From assembly GCA_910579735.1 (NCBI GenBank), contig CAJTUZ010000016.1:15536-79535 (forward strand): a stretch of 64,000 nucleotides of DNA, given 5' to 3'. The notes beneath the pieces are model-generated. The model did not search any database, was not told the DNA's origin, and saw nothing but the letters and a program-made list of their open reading frames with translations. Shown here piece by piece: positions 60,278 to 64,000 of the stretch (its first letter is position 1; each line of letters opens with the position of its first letter). Origin of the DNA: an uncultured Lachnospiraceae bacterium. GTDB lineage: Bacteria > Bacillota > Clostridia > Lachnospirales > Lachnospiraceae. The translations under genes and the position numbers were made by a program.

Positions 60278-60307
60278 ATATTATGCTGTTGCCTTTGGGA
60301 TTGTCAA
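60278..60307 (-). promoter_or_regulatory. Promoter of the histidine kinase unit
   Basis: On the minus strand TTGACA (60302-60307) and TAATAT (60278-60283) with an 18-bp spacer. Confidence 0.7.
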
Positions 60308-60374
60308 CACTTTCCAGTCTGCCTTTCCCCGAAGTCATGCACTGTCTTTTCTTTACAGATATGGAGTGTACAAA

Positions 60375-60419
60375 AGACAGACAGTATTCCATCTTGATCA
60401 TGTCAAATACTGTCTGTCT
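60375..60419 (-). terminator. Intrinsic terminator of pgi
   Basis: AGACAGACAGTATT (60375-60388) and AATACTGTCTGTCT (60406-60419) form a perfect 14-bp stem with TTTT on the minus strand and CTTTTTT on the plus strand. Confidence 0.85.
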
Positions 60420-60462
60420 CTTTTTTATGAAAAAGTACGTTTTCTATTCACACCACACCGGA

Positions 60463-61809
60463 TTATAAGCGTTTTAACAGCTCTTCCCTCTGTGCCTCAT
60501 ATCCCGGTTTACCAAGAAGTGCAAACATATTTTTCTTATAGCTTTCCACGCCGGGCTGGTTAAACGGATTCACACCCAATAAATAACCGCTGACACCGCA
60601 GGCAAACTCAAAGAAATAGAATAATTCGCCTAAATAAAACTCATTTACTTCGGGAATATTGACCACGAAGTTAGGAACCTGTCCATCCGTATGCGCCAGG
60701 ATTGTTCCGTTCATCGCGCTCTTATTCACGAAATCCACACTCTTACCGGCCAGATAATTCAGTCCGTCCAGATCGACCGGCTCTTCTCCGATCAGGATTT
60801 CTTCTCTGCTCGTTTCAATGTTGAGCACAGTTTCAAACATTGTTCTGGAGCCATCCTGAATGAACTGTCCCATGGAATGCAGATCGGTTGTCAGATCCAC
60901 ACTGGCCGGGAAAATACCTTTCTGGTCCTTTCCTTCTGACTCGCCGTATAACTGTTTCCACCATTCGGAAACATAGTGCGCCGCCGGCTCATAATTGGCA
61001 AGGATCTCAATGACTTTGCCTTTTCTTAACAAAATATTGCGAAGCGCCGCATACTGCAGAGAATCATTTTCTTCAAAAGGAGCTTCCAGCGCCATCTTTC
61101 TTCCTTCTGCAGCGCCTTCCATCAATTTATCAATATCCGCTCCGGATACTGCGATCGGCAGAAGTCCTACTGCTGTCAGGACGGAAAAACGTCCGCCGAC
61201 ATCATCCGGAACAACGAAAGATTCATACCCTTCTTCCGTAGCCAGATTTTTAAGAGAACCTCTTGCCTTGTCAGTCGTTGCATAAATTCTCTTAGCCGCA
61301 CCCTCTTTGCCGTATTTCTTTTCCGCCATTTCCTTAAACACGCGGAATGCAATAGCAGGTTCTGTTGTCGTACCTGATTTGGAAATCATATTGATCGAAA
61401 AATCCCTGTCTCCGATCACGTCGATCAAATGCTTAATATACGTGGAACTGATAGAATTTCCCACGAAATAGATTTCCGGTGTCTTCCGAACGGATTTATC
61501 CACTACATTATAGAAGCTGTGTCTCAAAAACTCGATCGCCGCACGCGCTCCCAGGTATGAACCGCCGATTCCGATCACGAGCAGTACTTCCGAATCACTC
61601 TGGATCTGTGCCGCCGCTTTCTTAATCCGTGCAAACTCTTCCTTATCATAATTTACAGGAAGGTCTATCCAGCCTAAGAAATCATTGCCTGCACCGGTTC
61701 TTCCCACAAGCACTTCTTTTGCATCCAAAGCCAGTTTCTTCATGGACTCCACTTCATCTTCTCTGATAAAAGAAGCCGCTTTGGAGTAATCAAATTTAAT
61801 TTTGCTCAT
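60463..61809 (-). CDS. pgi: Glucose-6-phosphate isomerase
   Basis: The product is 448 residues, the usual length of the Firmicutes form. GGSYLGARAAIEFLRHSF, SKSGTTTEPAIAFRVFKEM (sugar-phosphate site), the catalytic Glu region GIFPASVDLTTDLHSMGQFIQDG and the C-terminal NPFNQPGVESYKKNMFALLGKPG are all present. It interconverts glucose 6-phosphate and fructose 6-phosphate in glycolysis. TAGGAGAG precedes the ATG. It has its own promoter and terminator. Confidence 0.97.
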   Translation of the reverse strand: MSKIKFDYSKAASFIREDEVESMKKLALDAKEVLVGRTGAGNDFLGWIDLPVNYDKEEFARIKKAAAQIQSDSEVLLVIGIGGSYLGARAAIEFLRHSFYNVVDKSVRKTPEIYFVGNSISSTYIKHLIDVIGDRDFSINMISKSGTTTEPAIAFRVFKEMAEKKYGKEGAAKRIYATTDKARGSLKNLATEEGYESFVVPDDVGGRFSVLTAVGLLPIAVSGADIDKLMEGAAEGRKMALEAPFEENDSLQYAALRNILLRKGKVIEILANYEPAAHYVSEWWKQLYGESEGKDQKGIFPASVDLTTDLHSMGQFIQDGSRTMFETVLNIETSREEILIGEEPVDLDGLNYLAGKSVDFVNKSAMNGTILAHTDGQVPNFVVNIPEVNEFYLGELFYFFEFACGVSGYLLGVNPFNQPGVESYKKNMFALLGKPGYEAQREELLKRL

Positions 61810-61854
61810 CGTTTTTCTCTCCTATCTTATAGAGTCATGATCTTACTTAACTTT

Positions 61855-61883
61855 AGTGTAGCATTGCTTCTGTGCTTTTTCAA
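61855..61883 (-). promoter_or_regulatory. Promoter of pgi
   Basis: On the minus strand TTGAAA (61878-61883) and TACACT (61855-61860) with a 17-bp spacer. Confidence 0.7.
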
Positions 61884-61884
61884 T

Positions 61885-62547
61885 CTAAAATTCCCGTTTT
61901 TGCACAATCTTTCTGCTGATCTGGAAAGACAGCGCAAAGAGAGCGACACAGAGCGCGGCAATAAACACCCAGGCAGCGACTGCAGGCATGGAACGAAGCT
62001 TCTCAATAGAATCATCTACAACCGCCAGACCCACTTCATAACTTCCGAAAACAAATGCCATAATATCTTCTAACGAAGCGGCTATGACCATAACGCTGGC
62101 TAACAGTCCCATCAGCACCATCCTTCCCTTTTCACCGCCGAATTTTAACTGCAGCGGCATCATGACAAGCTGCAGGGGCACCATGACTGCACAGATAACG
62201 CCCGCCTGTACCGCGATATCCATTGCAAGCTCCGGATACATGATAATACAGGTAAGAGTTCCCAATGCAGTACCGATCAGACTGCTTCCAAACATAACGA
62301 TATATTTTCCCGCTACATAAACAGCTCTTCCTGCCGGCATTGTCATGAGATAAACAATACTTTTATCATACTCATCGTAAGATATCGTCGTGACCGCAAG
62401 AAGGGTTCCTATCATTGTAATATAGGCGATGATAAAGCTGCATGAACCGGTCTTCCACAAGGCAAACAGCGATACCACCAGCATAATGAGAAACAGTCTT
62501 TTATTATGCCAGATCAGTCTGGCGTCCTTTACCAAAAAACCTTTCAT
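61885..62547 (-). CDS. ABC-2-type permease of the GntR-linked ABC cassette
   Basis: The product is about 220 residues with six membrane helices (MKGFLVKDARLIWHNKRLFLIMLVV start; TISYDEYDKSIVYLMTMPAGRAVYVAGKYI in the middle, a motif of ABC-2 permeases). An upstream in-frame GTG (62571) lies inside the ATPase gene; the ATG at 62547 is preferred, although AAGGAG is rather far (13 bases). With the ATPase it forms an exporter, possibly for a peptide antibiotic or for cell-envelope stress defence. Confidence 0.82.
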   Translation of the reverse strand: MKGFLVKDARLIWHNKRLFLIMLVVSLFALWKTGSCSFIIAYITMIGTLLAVTTISYDEYDKSIVYLMTMPAGRAVYVAGKYIVMFGSSLIGTALGTLTCIIMYPELAMDIAVQAGVICAVMVPLQLVMMPLQLKFGGEKGRMVLMGLLASVMVIAASLEDIMAFVFGSYEVGLAVVDDSIEKLRSMPAVAAWVFIAALCVALFALSFQISRKIVQKREF

Positions 62548-62554
62548 AATAATA

Positions 62555-63409
62555 TCAACGCTCCTTTTCACCTTTTGTTATGATCAACATTACATCATCG
62601 ATACTTCCCTTATCGGCAACAATCTCCGGATAATTGTCCAGATAAAACTGTTTTTCTTTTGTTAGGAGTTCGTAACCGAAAGACTCTTTCTTTTTGTAAC
62701 TGATGTGGTCTTTATTGATCTTTTGGTACTGCTCTTCACTCACTTTTAATATGCCGTAATCGGATAAGATCACATCCGTATCTTCATGGAAAAGCACTTT
62801 TCCATCCTGCAGAAAATACAGATTATCACATAATCCTTCCAGATCGGAAGAAATATGCGAACTGACAAGAATTGACCTGTTGTCATAATTCATATATTCC
62901 CGCATTTCATCCAGTAATTCACTTCTTACTACCGCATCCAGTCCTGATGTCGGTTCATCCAGAATCAAAAATCTGGCCTCATAGCTCATGGCAAGCAGCA
63001 GTTTGAGTTTGGCCTTCATTCCGGTAGAAAAGTCCTTGATCTGTTTCTTTAACGGCAGTCTGTATAACTCACATTTTTCCAGAAATCTTCTCCTGTCAAA
63101 TTTTTTGTATGTGGCGCCCATAACGGCCGCTACATCCATGATCGTAAGCTGATCGCTGAACGTATTTTCGGAAAGCACCACGCCGATCTGCTGTCTATCC
63201 AAAACCGTCAGTTCTCTGCTGTCTTTTCCAAGAAACTCTATCTTCCCGCCATCCGGTTTAATGAGTCCCAGGATCGCTTTAAAAATCGTACTCTTTCCGG
63301 CTCCGTTTGCGCCGATGATTCCCGTTACATAGCCTTCCTGCACCTGTATGGAACAGTCCAGCCGAAAACCTCCGTACTGTTTTTTCACACCATCCAATCT
63401 CAATAACAT
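62555..63409 (-). CDS. ABC transporter ATP-binding protein
   Basis: The product is 284 residues: Walker A GANGAGKST (about 34-42), signature FSTGMKAKL, Walker B FLILDEPTSGLD and the His switch VSSHISSDLEGL. The C-terminal about 70 residues are an extra domain as in YtrB/BcrA-type ATPases. AAAGGAG precedes the ATG. It partners with the ABC-2 permease that follows and is probably controlled by the GntR protein before it. Confidence 0.92.
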   Translation of the reverse strand: MLLRLDGVKKQYGGFRLDCSIQVQEGYVTGIIGANGAGKSTIFKAILGLIKPDGGKIEFLGKDSRELTVLDRQQIGVVLSENTFSDQLTIMDVAAVMGATYKKFDRRRFLEKCELYRLPLKKQIKDFSTGMKAKLKLLLAMSYEARFLILDEPTSGLDAVVRSELLDEMREYMNYDNRSILVSSHISSDLEGLCDNLYFLQDGKVLFHEDTDVILSDYGILKVSEEQYQKINKDHISYKKKESFGYELLTKEKQFYLDNYPEIVADKGSIDDVMLIITKGEKER

Positions 63410-63449
63410 CTATCTCTCTCCTTTATCGCTTTTCCGCATTTCTTTCGTT

Positions 63450-63824
63450 TTAATCCGTTTCCATGATCAGTTCAAACAGTTCTCTGATCTCCGTATCCTT
63501 CATACCGCACTTTCTTCCTTCTTCGATCGCATATTCCAGCTTCGTTTCCACCTCTTTTCGCTTTTCCTCCTGCAGAAGATTCTGATTCCCCCGTGCGACA
63601 AAGCTGCCTTTTCCATGCACCGTAATGATAAATCCGTCCTCTTCAAGGCAGTCGTAGGCTTTCTTTACCGTAAGCGCGCTGATCTTTAAATCTTTAGATA
63701 AAGACCTTACCGAAGGCAGCATGGTTTCTTCCTGCAGCCTTCCGTCCATGATCATAGCTTTGATCTGTCCTATGATCTGTTCATAAATCGGTTCCATCGA
63801 TGAATTGCTGATTATGATTCTCAT
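63450..63824 (-). CDS. GntR-family regulator, YtrA type
   Basis: The product is 124 residues. MRIIISNSSMEPIYEQIIGQIKAMI and the winged helix LPSVRSLSKDLKISALTVKKAYDCLEEDGFI mark the short YtrA group, which controls adjacent ABC genes. The frame extends 29 codons further upstream, but that part overlaps the promoter (63883-63911), so the start at 63824 is required. A weak purine stretch serves as ribosome binding site. Confidence 0.88.
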   Translation of the reverse strand: MRIIISNSSMEPIYEQIIGQIKAMIMDGRLQEETMLPSVRSLSKDLKISALTVKKAYDCLEEDGFIITVHGKGSFVARGNQNLLQEEKRKEVETKLEYAIEEGRKCGMKDTEIRELFELIMETD

Positions 63825-63882
63825 ATTTCTAACCGGGCCCTTTCCTCGGCTGAGTCTGTTTAACTCTGCCTCCGTGATAAAC

Positions 63883-63911
63883 AGTATATAACAGTGCATA
63901 TCAGTTGTCAA
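63883..63911 (-). promoter_or_regulatory. Promoter of the GntR-ABC cassette
   Basis: On the minus strand TTGACA (63906-63911) and TATACT (63883-63888) with a 17-bp spacer. A direct repeat ACAGT-ATATA-ACAGT covers the -10 element and could be the GntR site. Confidence 0.85.
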
Positions 63912-63961
63912 TACCCGCCTACAGAAATTACAGGAAAAATTTTCACGAAAATTAAAATTTT

Positions 63962-63993
63962 AAATTCCACCTTTAGACAATTCAGTGGAATTT
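63962..63993. terminator. Hairpin near the right edge
   Basis: AAATTCCAC (63962-63970) and GTGGAATTT (63985-63993) pair perfectly; the minus strand continues AAAATTTTAATTTTC. It may end a gene to the right of the window. Confidence 0.5.
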
Positions 63994-64000
63994 ACCTCTG

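Noticed and set aside
1..64000. CRISPR array, tRNA, rRNA, prophage or transposase genes
   Set aside because: I looked for regularly spaced repeats, cloverleaf-like sequences and recombinase motifs and found none I could support.

Overview
The window looks like chromosome of an anaerobic gut-type Clostridia, most likely a Lachnospiraceae member. The clues are strong AGGAGG-type ribosome binding sites, TTGACA/TATAAT promoters, several TTG starts, LplABC-type sugar transport, a T-box leader, feoAAB with a FeoB-associated Cys-rich peptide, and a YtrA-type GntR/ABC cassette. No rRNA, tRNA, CRISPR array, transposase or phage gene was found.

Left part (1-22.9 kb), mixed housekeeping and regulatory genes: the start of an ABC exporter that runs off the left edge; a ComFB-like protein; an ECF sigma factor with a large membrane anti-sigma candidate; a chemoreceptor co-transcribed with an FMN-binding lipoprotein; a CarD-like regulator; a second ABC exporter; ahcY, mtaD and a D-2-hydroxyacid dehydrogenase, which form an S-adenosylhomocysteine salvage neighbourhood split by an oppositely oriented ECF sigma/membrane-protein module; an XRE-methyltransferase fusion facing an aldo/keto reductase; a TetR/MFS pair; small regulators; and an XRE protein with glycine at every fifth residue. 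A 232-bp inverted-repeat element lies at 14.5 kb, and a shorter relative lies at 5.95 kb.

Middle part (23-53 kb), a plant-glycan (arabinoxylan-type) utilisation region. Rightward, GH43 and GH31 form one unit at 23.2-27.0 kb. Leftward there are two blocks. The first is GH43, LacI, a carboxylesterase/SGNH fusion and a tandem CE1-like esterase (53.0 to 45.2 kb). The second is GH51, two permeases and a binding protein, followed by a GH120-like beta-helix enzyme, a MATE transporter and a GH95 enzyme (44.9 to 32.9 kb). All three promoters with good -35/-10 elements (23.1, 44.9 and 53.1 kb) carry the same LacI-type operator core GTTTAACG, so the LacI protein encoded at 50.3-51.3 kb probably controls the whole set, including the unit 20 kb away. 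Between the outer units lie alpha/beta hydrolase, PPOX/MarR and lipoprotein-like genes, and a TrpB2-type gene preceded by a tryptophan T-box.

Right part (53-64 kb): an iron(II) uptake operon (feoA, feoA, feoB, Cys-rich peptide) with three copies of GTTAG-N6-CTAAC upstream; a hybrid histidine kinase followed by an orphan solute-binding lipoprotein; glucose-6-phosphate isomerase; and a GntR/ABC-ATPase/ABC-permease cassette.

All assignments come from reading the sequence. No database search was run. Family names rest on recognised motifs, and start sites were chosen by ribosome binding sites.
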